From NCBI RefSeq assembly GCF_001244995.1, contig NZ_LN869529.1, positions 1,568,957-1,632,956 on the forward strand: a stretch of DNA of 64,000 nucleotides, written 5' to 3'. How positions within the stretch are numbered: the first letter of the stretch is position 1; each line of letters starts with the position of its first letter. The DNA is from Intestinimonas massiliensis (ex Afouda et al. 2020) (lineage in GTDB: Bacteria > Bacillota > Clostridia > Oscillospirales > Oscillospiraceae). A program made the translations under genes and the position numbers. The notes beneath the pieces are model-generated. The model saw only the letters and a program-made list of their open reading frames with translations, was not told the origin of the DNA and did not search any database. This document shows positions 24,101 to 31,296 of this stretch, one piece after another.

Positions 24101-26193
24101 CACTCCTGCGTCGAGTCGCTGCTGATTCCATAGAATTTCAGCTTGCGGACCACCGACGGCTGGCTGATGCCGAGCAGGCTGGCAATTTTGCGGGTGGAGC
24201 CGTATTTCTCTTTATACACCCTGAGGATCGACTCCTCGTGCCGTGCCAAGATTTCCTTGAGGGACCCACGCTCGACGGGCTCGGAAGGCCGGGGAAGATC
24301 CGGCCCCTGTTCCGCCGGATTCGGTCCGCTGCTCTGGTCGCAGGACATGGCGGTCAGCACATCCCGGACCTCGATGATCTGATAGTCGGCGGTAATCATC
24401 AGCCGCTGGATCAGATTCTGAAGCTCGCGGATGTTTCCCCGAAACGGCTGATTTTCCAGGAACTCCAGGGTCTTCACGCTCAGGACCTTATTGAGCGCGA
24501 ACTCCCGGTTGTACCGCTCTACAAAGTGCTTTGCCAACGGGCCGATGTCCATGCGGCGCTGGCGAAGGGGGGGCACCGTGATGGGATAGACATTGAGCCG
24601 ATAATAGAGGTCCTCACGGAAGGTGCCCTGGCGCACCATGGCGGACAAATCCCGATTGGTGGCCGCGATGATGCGGACGTCCACCTTGATGGGGGCCACC
24701 CCGCCCACCCGTACGATCTCTTTTTCCTGTATGACCCGCAGCAGCTTGGCCTGAAAAGACAGAGGCAGCTCGCCCACCTCGTCCAAAAACAGCGTCCCAC
24801 TCTGGGCCGCCTCCCATAATCCAATTTTGCCTTTTGCATTTGCGCCGGTAAAGGAGCCCTTTTCATAGCCGAACAGCTCGGATTCCAGAAGATTCTCCGG
24901 GATGGCGGCGCAGTTGATTTTAATCATGGGAAAGGTTTTTCGCTCGCTGTTTTGGTGGATGATGCGGGCGATAATCTCCTTGCCGACGCCGGATTCACCG
25001 TAGATCATCACATTGGAGGTATAGCGGGACACCTTCAGCGCTTGCCGCAGAGTGGCTTTGGACTGGCTGCTGCGGAAGATATAGCCGTTGGCGTTTGCAA
25101 CGTGGGTATCGTCCCTTGTTTCGCTGTGCTCCTCATGCTCCACGAGCACATGGTGCCGCCGTGCCTCGCCAAATTGCTGCTGGATCGCCTTTTGCATCTG
25201 TGGGAAGCGGCGCAGCAGGCCCAGGGTATACTCGGCATGCCCCTCCATAAATCCGGCATAGGGGATGATGTGTACCTGTTTGCCGATCCCCTCTGCCGTC
25301 AGCCCGGTGAACTTATAGTCGCACCCAAGGGTGGCAAAGTAAAGAATGCCCCGGGGCTTGACCGCCACCAGAGCGGCAATCTCCGTGTTGACTGAATTGA
25401 TACAGTTGATGACCACGTCAAACTGCTGGGCGACCGCACTTTCCCGGCCGGAGCAGAAGCCTTCGATGTCTGTGGCGTCCAGCGCCAGCACCTCGTCGTA
25501 TACACCGTACCGCTCTAACATCTGCCGGTGATTTTCGTTTCGGACAATGCCCACCAGCCGGCCGCTGGATTTCATCTTATCGCGGGCGGCATAGCCGCAG
25601 AGCAAGCCGCTCCGCCCACCGGCGCCCAGGACCAGAACGGACTGCCCCGGCTCCACGATCCTGTGGGTACACGCGGACACGCCGGCCTCATCCATGGCGG
25701 AGATGACCACCTGCAGAGGGATATCTGGGGGGCGCTTCACCACCGGAGAACTGGCGTACAGGATGGCGCGCCCCTCCACCGTCAACTGGGCACACGCATA
25801 GTCTACACATAAAATCCGGTCGAGCTTCAGAGGGGTGATCGATAGGGACGCCAGGGAAATAATCTCGTCACCGGGAGCCAAGCCATACAAATTGGGGTAT
25901 TCTGAGCCCATTTGGGCCACCTTGCCGTAGAGCATCCCACCCGTGTTGGTGACTGGATTATGGAGCTTGCCCCGCTCCTGAATGATCTCCATGACCCGCT
26001 GGCACAGCAGGGTGTCGTTGTCACCGGTCTCATCCCAAATCTCGTTGAAGCTGACCAGGTTGATGCTGACGATCTTGACGTCGATCAGCAATTCATCCGG
26101 GCGCAGCTCGGTGGTGTTGTCGATTCTCCATGCCTGCTGGGGCAGGGAGTGGGCAGGTTCCATGGAACGACCAATGCCGAAGGTATCCATCAT
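24100..26193 (-). CDS. Fusion regulator: Kdd-like dehydrogenase domain plus sigma-54 AAA+ activator and HTH
   Basis: The 697-residue protein has three parts. Residues 5-345 are homologous to Kdd along its length (GIGRSMEPAHSLPQQAWRID, IQERGKLHNPVTNTGG near 71-86, LASLSITPLK near 114-123, Rossmann loop LVLGAGGRSGLL at 187-198). Residues 365-600 are a sigma-54 activator AAA+ domain with Walker A GESGVGKE at 399-406, GSFTGA at 446-451, Walker B GTLFLDEVGELP at 466-477 and the arginine finger region REDLYYRLNV. Residues 655-690 are a Fis/TyrR-like helix-turn-helix. I infer that the enzyme-like part senses a Kdd-type substrate, product or NAD(P)H and controls the three sigma-54 promoters nearby. 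Usual sensors (PAS, GAF, receiver) are absent. Confidence 0.92.
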   Translation of the reverse strand: MMDTFGIGRSMEPAHSLPQQAWRIDNTTELRPDELLIDVKIVSINLVSFNEIWDETGDNDTLLCQRVMEIIQERGKLHNPVTNTGGMLYGKVAQMGSEYPNLYGLAPGDEIISLASLSITPLKLDRILCVDYACAQLTVEGRAILYASSPVVKRPPDIPLQVVISAMDEAGVSACTHRIVEPGQSVLVLGAGGRSGLLCGYAARDKMKSSGRLVGIVRNENHRQMLERYGVYDEVLALDATDIEGFCSGRESAVAQQFDVVINCINSVNTEIAALVAVKPRGILYFATLGCDYKFTGLTAEGIGKQVHIIPYAGFMEGHAEYTLGLLRRFPQMQKAIQQQFGEARRHHVLVEHEEHSETRDDTHVANANGYIFRSSQSKATLRQALKVSRYTSNVMIYGESGVGKEIIARIIHQNSERKTFPMIKINCAAIPENLLESELFGYEKGSFTGANAKGKIGLWEAAQSGTLFLDEVGELPLSFQAKLLRVIQEKEIVRVGGVAPIKVDVRIIAATNRDLSAMVRQGTFREDLYYRLNVYPITVPPLRQRRMDIGPLAKHFVERYNREFALNKVLSVKTLEFLENQPFRGNIRELQNLIQRLMITADYQIIEVRDVLTAMSCDQSSGPNPAEQGPDLPRPSEPVERGSLKEILARHEESILRVYKEKYGSTRKIASLLGISQPSVVRKLKFYGISSDSTQE

Positions 26194-26241
26194 CGTTTTT
26201 CTCCTCCAAGCGCGTATCTCTCTTGTTTCCGGCCATTCTCT

Positions 26242-26269
26242 ATTGTATTCTATTTGTGTACAGCTTCAA
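26242..26269 (-). promoter_or_regulatory. Sigma-A promoter of the fusion regulator
   Basis: On the minus strand TTGAAG (26269-26264) and TACAAT (26247-26242) are 16 bases apart and about 50 bases before the regulator ATG. So the regulator itself appears to be transcribed by the housekeeping sigma factor. Confidence 0.6.
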
Positions 26270-26306
26270 GCGGCAATTTGCCTGCCCGTTTTTTTATTAT
26301 GGCAGG

Positions 26307-26333
26307 AGCCCGGCGTATTGCTTCCGCCGGGCC
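26307..26333 (-). terminator. Stem-loop behind kal2
   Basis: GCCCGGCG and CGCCGGGC pair around a short loop 13 bases or so after the kal2 stop. There is no T-tract. Confidence 0.5.
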
Positions 26334-26345
26334 CCCTTGTACGTG

Positions 26346-26735
26346 CTACTTTCTCTTGCAGGCAGCCGGTACCACACAGGTGCCGCTGGCGCGGCACACC
26401 AGCAGCGGCTCGTCCAGCACATCGGCTGCGGAGGCGCTGACCTCCGGGCGGGCCGTGATGACCTTGTAGGCGGTAAAGACCATCTTGCGCGAGGTATTTC
26501 CTACAGAAGTGATCTCGCCCCTGGCCTCGATGTAATCCCCGGCGTAAACAGGGGCCATGAACTCCACGTTGTCATAGGCGCAGAACAGGCCCTCGTCGCC
26601 GTCGCAGCGTATGAGCAGCTCCGTGGCCACGTCCCCAAACAGGTGGAGCATGTGGGCGCCGTCCACCAGGTTCCCGCCGTAGTGGGCGTCCTTTGCCGAC
26701 ATTCTCACACGCAGCTCAGAGGTGATCTTTTCCAT
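26346..26735 (-). CDS. kal2: 3-aminobutyryl-CoA ammonia-lyase paralog on the element
   Basis: The 129-residue hotdog-fold protein shares most residues with Kal, including [21 protein letters not shown] and [17 protein letters not shown], and differs most at the C-terminus. It should deaminate a 3-aminoacyl-CoA such as 3-aminobutyryl-CoA. AAAGGAG precedes the ATG. It is transcribed from its own sigma-54 promoter, apart from kdd2-kce2. Confidence 0.9.
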   Translation of the reverse strand: MEKITSELRVRMSAKDAHYGGNLVDGAHMLHLFGDVATELLIRCDGDEGLFCAYDNVEFMAPVYAGDYIEARGEITSVGNTSRKMVFTAYKVITARPEVSASAADVLDEPLLVCRASGTCVVPAACKRK

Positions 26736-26792
26736 AATAAACGTCTCCTTTCATTTTACGGGGACACATTCTGTCCCCCTCCTAAATTAACA

Positions 26793-26807
26793 GCAAATTT
26801 CATGCCA
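26793..26807 (-). promoter_or_regulatory. Sigma-54 promoter of kal2
   Basis: On the minus strand CTGGCATG-AAAT-TTGC has GG and GC dinucleotides 10 bases apart. The predicted start lies about 45 bases upstream of the kal2 ATG. Confidence 0.8.
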
Positions 26808-26863
26808 GGATCCAAGCCAAAGAACCGAAACACAAATGGAATCGGCGCCATCCAATTATAAAG

Positions 26864-26880
26864 TTGGCATAACGTTTGCA
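26864..26880 (+). promoter_or_regulatory. Sigma-54 promoter of the MBL hydrolase gene
   Basis: TTGGCATA-ACGT-TTGCA on the plus strand has GG and GC 10 bases apart. It diverges from the kal2 promoter, leaving about 56 bases between them. Confidence 0.8.
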
Positions 26881-26928
26881 ATTATACAGGGGCGACCCAA
26901 AATCAAAAAAAGAAAGCAGGCGAAGATC

Positions 26929-27909
26929 ATGCCGCGTGAAGTCATGCGCAACATCTACCGCATCCCCGTCCCTCTGCCCAACAACCCCCTTCGTGAGCTC
27001 AACTGCTATCTGATCCGCGGGAAGGACCGCAGCCTGCTGATCGACACGGGCTTCCGGCAGGAGACCTGCCGCCGGGCGCTCTTCGACGGGCTGCAGGAGC
27101 TGAACGTGCGCATGGAGGATACCGATATTTTTTTGACCCACCTCCACTCGGACCACACCGGCCTGCTGCCGGAGGTGGCCTCCGCGTCCAGCCGTGTCTT
27201 CATCGACGACCTGGACCGGGACTGGATCGTGGGGAGCACGCGTTTTGAACTGGAGCGTCAGGAAGACGCGCGCTTCGCTATGGCCGGCATCCCGCCGGAG
27301 ATGCTCCGGATTGCCTCGCAGACGCACCCAGGCCGGTGTTTTGCGCCTGACCCGAGCTTTGATCGCTATACCCGCCTGTCGGCGGGGGCTGTGCTGGAGG
27401 TGGGGGGCTATCGCCTGGAGGTCCTCCGCACGCCGGGCCACACGCCCAGCCACCTGTGCCTGTGGATGGCGGAGCAGCAGGTCATGTTTACCGGCGACCA
27501 TGTGCTGTTCGACATCACCCCCAACATCACCCGCTGGCCCAATCTGGAAAATGCCCTGGGCTGTTACCTGCGCAGTCTGAAGCAGGTGCGGGAGTATGAC
27601 GTAAAAACGGCCTTGCCCGCCCACCGGGCCACCGGAGATTTCCATGCCCGTGTGGACGCGCTGCTGCGGCACCATGCATACCGGCTGGAGGAGTGCCTCA
27701 AGGTGGTCCGGGAGGAGCCGGGGTTGCTCCCCTTCGAAATCGCGGGACGGATGACCTGGCGCATCCGGGCCAAAAATTGGGAGGACTTCCCCATCCCCCA
27801 AAAATGGTTTGCCGTGGGGGAGTGCCTCTCCCACCTGGACCTGCTCCGGCTGGAAGGGCAGGTGCGGGAGGAGCTGGCGGACGGCAGGTTGTATTACTAT
27901 CCGAACTGA
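26929..27909 (+). CDS. MBL-fold metallo-hydrolase
   Basis: The 326-residue protein has the metallo-beta-lactamase motif THLHSDHTG near residue 70, GHTPSH, and GDHVLFDITPNI with further metal ligands, ending in PAHR. A C-terminal winged-helix-like part resembles LACTB2-type or glyoxalase II-like hydrolases. It could open a lactam, lactone or thioester formed from the imported amino acid; this is a guess from context. The start at 26929 (MPREVMRN) was chosen because a frame opening at 26836 would start before the sigma-54 promoter. The ribosome binding site is weak (AGGCGAAG). Confidence 0.83.
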   Translation: MPREVMRNIYRIPVPLPNNPLRELNCYLIRGKDRSLLIDTGFRQETCRRALFDGLQELNVRMEDTDIFLTHLHSDHTGLLPEVASASSRVFIDDLDRDWIVGSTRFELERQEDARFAMAGIPPEMLRIASQTHPGRCFAPDPSFDRYTRLSAGAVLEVGGYRLEVLRTPGHTPSHLCLWMAEQQVMFTGDHVLFDITPNITRWPNLENALGCYLRSLKQVREYDVKTALPAHRATGDFHARVDALLRHHAYRLEECLKVVREEPGLLPFEIAGRMTWRIRAKNWEDFPIPQKWFAVGECLSHLDLLRLEGQVREELADGRLYYYPN

Positions 27910-27945
27910 ACCCAACAAAAAAGAGGAAGGGAGCGCGTATTACAA

Positions 27946-28488
27946 ATGGCGTGGATGGAGACAGCGGACTTGTGGGTCCGGCCGTCGCAGGAGGCGGATC
28001 TGGAGCTGTTTTACCAATGGGAGCGCAGGCCGGAGGTAACGCAATTCTTCAGCATTGCCGATGGACAAAGCCGGGCGGAGGTGGAGGCGATCTATCGCAG
28101 AGACGCGGCCGACCCGGGCCGGCGTCAGTACACCATCCTGCTCAAGCCCGAGGGGCGGCCCATCGGGCGGATCGTGCTGGCGGACCGGATCGAGGGCTGG
28201 AAGGTAGAGATCTTCCGGATCTATATCGCGGATACCGCCTTGCGGGGCAAGGGCTACGGAAAGCAGGCCATGCAGGCGATCCTGAAGCAGTGCTTCGAGG
28301 CATGGGGCATGGAGCGGGTCTATCTGGACCATTATACCGGCAATCCGGCCGCGGAGTTATATCGGTCGCTGGGGTTTCAGTACGAGGGGGTCCTGCGAAG
28401 GAACTGCCGGAAAAACGGGAAACTTTACGACGTGCACCTGATGTCCATGCTGAGGGAGGAGTATCAGCAGGCCCGCCAGAACCGGTGA
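27946..28488 (+). CDS. GNAT family N-acetyltransferase (RimJ/RimL-like)
   Basis: The 180-residue protein has the GNAT acetyl-CoA loop ALRGKGYGKQAMQAIL and the C-terminal LDHYTGNPAAELYRSLGFQYEG that mark RimJ/RimL-type N-acetyltransferases. It would acetylate an amine. It follows the hydrolase gene by 36 bases in the same direction, so both may be expressed from the sigma-54 promoter. A second ATG nine bases downstream could be the start. The substrate is unknown; in this setting a diamino acid or its product is possible. Confidence 0.82.
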   Translation: MAWMETADLWVRPSQEADLELFYQWERRPEVTQFFSIADGQSRAEVEAIYRRDAADPGRRQYTILLKPEGRPIGRIVLADRIEGWKVEIFRIYIADTALRGKGYGKQAMQAILKQCFEAWGMERVYLDHYTGNPAAELYRSLGFQYEGVLRRNCRKNGKLYDVHLMSMLREEYQQARQNR

Positions 28489-28674
28489 CGCCGGTCCGCA
28501 CCCGGTCCATCCGCCCGCGCGGAACCGAAGCCTGGTCGCCGGACTTTGTCGGAGCGCCCGATCCGGTCCGTCTCCGCGGAGAAGCGCCGGGGGGCCTTGG
28601 GCGGGCGGTGCCGCTGTGCATTGTCGGTAATATTCAAATGCTTGTCCCAGTAAAAGGTCCTATTGCTGCTCTCT

Positions 28675-28680
28675 CATGGG
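28675..28680. other. Right attachment core (attR-like)
   Basis: CATGGG is shared with 16843-16848. The N-terminal piece of the split ATPase gene begins directly to its right. Between the acetyltransferase stop at 28488 and this point are 186 bases without a recognisable gene. Confidence 0.7.
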
Positions 28681-28960
28681 GGGCGGTGCCATCCACGATG
28701 GCGGTCTTTTTCTCCGGCAGGAGGATGGCGTCCAGGGAGTCGGGGTCGCCGGAGCAGCGGATGTACTCCACCTGGAGCCCCCGCTCCTCGGCGGCGGCGG
28801 CCACCCGCTTCATCAAGGTGGATTTTCCGCAGCCGGGGCCGCCCTTCAGGATGAAAACGGCGTCTGCCTCCGCCGGGTCGATGAGCTGATCGTACAAGGA
28901 ATAAAATCCCGCAGGGGAATTCGCACCTAAAAAATATCGGACCTGTGGTTCCGTTGACAT
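28676..28960 (-). pseudogene. N-terminal part of the split P-loop ATPase gene
   Basis: These 95 codons carry the P-loop ILKGGPGCGKSTLMK and the TAIVDGTAPH segment of the PRK06851-like family. Beyond His95 the frame continues 14 codons into the element and stops at 28634. The rest of the gene lies at 16046-16843. The ATG at 28960 is preceded by AGGAGGG. Confidence 0.88.
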
Positions 28961-29075
28961 GGGCTTACCCTCCTAACTATTCTCTACTTCAGGGTATGCC
29001 GTCCGCCGTGCCCCGGTGCCGTGCCTGCGCCCGTTTTTTTACCCGTTCCGGCCATTGTTTTTCCCCTTTCCCGTC

Positions 29076-29117
29076 AAAAGGGCCCCGCGCCTTCCGCAGG
29101 AGGCGCGGGGCCCTTTT
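29076..29117. terminator. Bidirectional terminator
   Basis: AAAAGGGCCCCGCGCC pairs with GGCGCGGGGCCCTTTT around a short loop. It directly follows the EAL gene stop on the minus strand. Confidence 0.88.
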
Positions 29118-29124
29118 CGCCGCT

Positions 29125-31059
29125 TCAGCGGGCTTCGGTCAGCGAGCGGTCCAGCAGGAAGGACAGCAGACGCTCTTCCGGCAGCGGTCTGGCATAGTAA
29201 TAGCCCTGGAGCCAGTCGGCGTCATACCGCCGGAGGCCCTCCGCCTGGGCCGCCGTCTCCACGCCTTCCACCACCACCCGCTGCCCCATTTTGTGGAACA
29301 GCTCCAACAGCGTATGCACCAGCATATCCGCCCGCCTGTCCTCCGGGAAGGCAACCAGCAGGCTCTGGTCCAGCTTGATACACTCGAAGGGCAGGTCCAG
29401 TACGCTGGAGAGGTTGGAATAACCGGTCCCGAAGTCGTCCAGATAAAAGCGCACACCCTTGGCGGACAGCTCGCCCATGACCTTTCGCATCCGCTCCAGG
29501 TCCTGAAGCAGCACCCGCTCGGTGATCTCGATCTTCAGCCGCTCCGGTGAAACGCCGTGACGGGCCAGGCAGCCGGTCACCCGCCCGGTCAGGTCCGGGT
29601 CCATAAACTGCTGCATAGACAGGTTGATGGAGACCGTCTCCAGCCCGGCGGCCTGCCCGCCGCCCAGCAGACGGCATACCTCCTCCAGCACGATCCAGCT
29701 CAACTCGTCGATGAGTCCCGTCTCTTCGGCCAGCGGGATGAATACCGAGGGAGGCACCGCCCGCCCCTGAAAATCCTCCAGGCGGAGCAGGGCCTCCGCC
29801 GAGGAGAAGGCGCCGGTCCCACAGCGGTACACCGGCTGATACCAGACCCGGAAGCGCCGCTCCCGAATGGAACGGCGGATCAGCTCCAGCAGCTCTTTCC
29901 GCCGCTCTAGCGCTTCCCAAACCGCTTCCCCGCACTCCACCGTCTCCTCCGGCCCCTGCTTGGCCAGGCGAAGCCCGTGTTCCAGCAGCTCCAGCACCTG
30001 GGCCTCCGTCCAGGCCTGCCCCCGGCAGACCAGGTCGGTCAGCCGGGCCGGAATCAGCGTCTCTGCGTCTCCCAGCGTCCAGGTTCGCTGGAACCGCCGC
30101 TGCACCGTCTCCAGGCTGCTGCGCCCCTTCTCCTGACTTTCCCACGGCAGGAGAAGGGCAAACTCCACGTTGCCAAAGCGGAAGGCCCGGCCCTCCGGCT
30201 CCATATGGTCCAGCCAGCGGGCAATCTCATAGAGGAAGGCGTCGCCCGCGGCGTGGCCGAAGCGCTGGTTGACATTGACAAAGTGGTGCAGGGAGAGCAG
30301 GATCACCTGAAACCGCTGCCGCCCCGCCAGACGCAGAGAAATCTCCTGATAAAAGCTGTTTCGATTGCCGATCCCCGTCAGGCCGTCCTGCTCCACGCTG
30401 CTGCACTGGAAGCCGAGAAACAGGATGAGATCGGCCATGGCAATGATGGTGCCGTTGAGCAGCAGCTCGGGATAGAGGAGCTGAAAGAGCATCAGCAGCA
30501 GTGCCACCGGGGGCAGGGTCCGCATGACCCGCACCATGTCCCGGCTGACACAGGGCTGGTTTTTAAAATAGCACAGCAGCAGCAGCGCCAGTTCTGCGGC
30601 CATGATGCCGTAGCCCAGCCGGTTGAGAGGACCTCTCTGGTAGTTCCCCATCGCATCGAAGGAGAACATGACCCCGCTGCCCAGGTTCCACAGCACCACC
30701 GCCAGATCGATCAGCGTCAATGCGCTCACCCACCGCCGGGCCCGGCGCAGGCAGCCCTTGTCGTACACATGCTCCAAGATGAGGCAGAACAGGTATAGGG
30801 CCGTCATGGAGCACATGAGAACACTGATCAGGAAATAGGCGCTGTTCAGCATCAGGTTGACCCACAGCGGCACCCGGGCCGCGTTCTGGATGGTCACCAC
30901 ACACAGCGTATTGAGAATCACGGAGCTCAGGGAGAGCCACAGACACAGGCCGTACATCCTCCGCCGCGCCGTCACCGCCCACCTTCGCTCATAAAAGTAG
31001 AGCAGCAGAATCATCAGAAGGATACATGCAAAAAACTCCGCCGACAGAGACCACTTCAT
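29125..31059 (-). CDS. Membrane protein with degenerate GGDEF and intact EAL domain
   Basis: The protein of about 644 residues starts with seven or so membrane helices, then a GGDEF-like domain (DGLTGIGNRNSFYQEI) whose signature is changed to GNVEF, then an EAL domain with EALLR, NLSMQQF, EITE, DDFGTGYSNL, KLDQSL, EGVET and QGYYYARPLPE. The retained EAL residues suggest cyclic-di-GMP hydrolysis, with the degenerate GGDEF perhaps acting as a GTP-sensing module. The ATG at 31059 was chosen; a GTG four codons upstream is an alternative. It is a single-gene unit divergent from the acyltransferase pair. Confidence 0.88.
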   Translation of the reverse strand: MKWSLSAEFFACILLMILLLYFYERRWAVTARRRMYGLCLWLSLSSVILNTLCVVTIQNAARVPLWVNLMLNSAYFLISVLMCSMTALYLFCLILEHVYDKGCLRRARRWVSALTLIDLAVVLWNLGSGVMFSFDAMGNYQRGPLNRLGYGIMAAELALLLLCYFKNQPCVSRDMVRVMRTLPPVALLLMLFQLLYPELLLNGTIIAMADLILFLGFQCSSVEQDGLTGIGNRNSFYQEISLRLAGRQRFQVILLSLHHFVNVNQRFGHAAGDAFLYEIARWLDHMEPEGRAFRFGNVEFALLLPWESQEKGRSSLETVQRRFQRTWTLGDAETLIPARLTDLVCRGQAWTEAQVLELLEHGLRLAKQGPEETVECGEAVWEALERRKELLELIRRSIRERRFRVWYQPVYRCGTGAFSSAEALLRLEDFQGRAVPPSVFIPLAEETGLIDELSWIVLEEVCRLLGGGQAAGLETVSINLSMQQFMDPDLTGRVTGCLARHGVSPERLKIEITERVLLQDLERMRKVMGELSAKGVRFYLDDFGTGYSNLSSVLDLPFECIKLDQSLLVAFPEDRRADMLVHTLLELFHKMGQRVVVEGVETAAQAEGLRRYDADWLQGYYYARPLPEERLLSFLLDRSLTEAR

Positions 31060-31208
31060 ACCGGAGACCACCCCCCTTCGGCTACGGCAGCCGTCAATTG
31101 TATCTTCATTTTATCACATTTTCTCAAAAAACGTAAATATTGTATCCAAAAAATGTTACAAACATCTATCTCCCTCCCCTCCGGCCTCACCGGACCGCAC
31201 CCCGGCTG

Positions 31209-31237
31209 TTGCTATTTGTCCTCGGTTCGGTTACAAT
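31209..31237 (+). promoter_or_regulatory. Sigma-A promoter of the MBOAT gene
   Basis: TTGCTA (31209-31214) and TACAAT (31232-31237) are separated by 17 bases, about 60 bases before the TTG start. Confidence 0.6.
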
Positions 31238-31296
31238 ATGATTATATGCCACCGCTGCTCCGGCGGAAGCACTTTATTGGAAAGAGGTGACGGCGT

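Larger units (their letters stand above)
16843..28680. mobile_element. Integrated element of about 11.8 kb carrying a catabolic island
   Basis: The element separates two pieces of one ATPase gene. Both junctions share CATGGG on the plus strand (16843-16848 and 28675-28680), consistent with the short core of serine-recombinase integration. A serine recombinase gene lies directly inside the left junction. Cargo is dctPQM, kdd2, kce2, a fusion regulator, kal2, an MBL hydrolase and an acetyltransferase. No conjugation, relaxase or replication genes are seen, so it would be mobilised or excised by the recombinase only. Confidence 0.85.

Noticed and set aside
16849-28674. Integrative conjugative element
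   Set aside because: No relaxase, coupling protein, type IV secretion or replication genes are present between the junctions; only the recombinase supports mobility.
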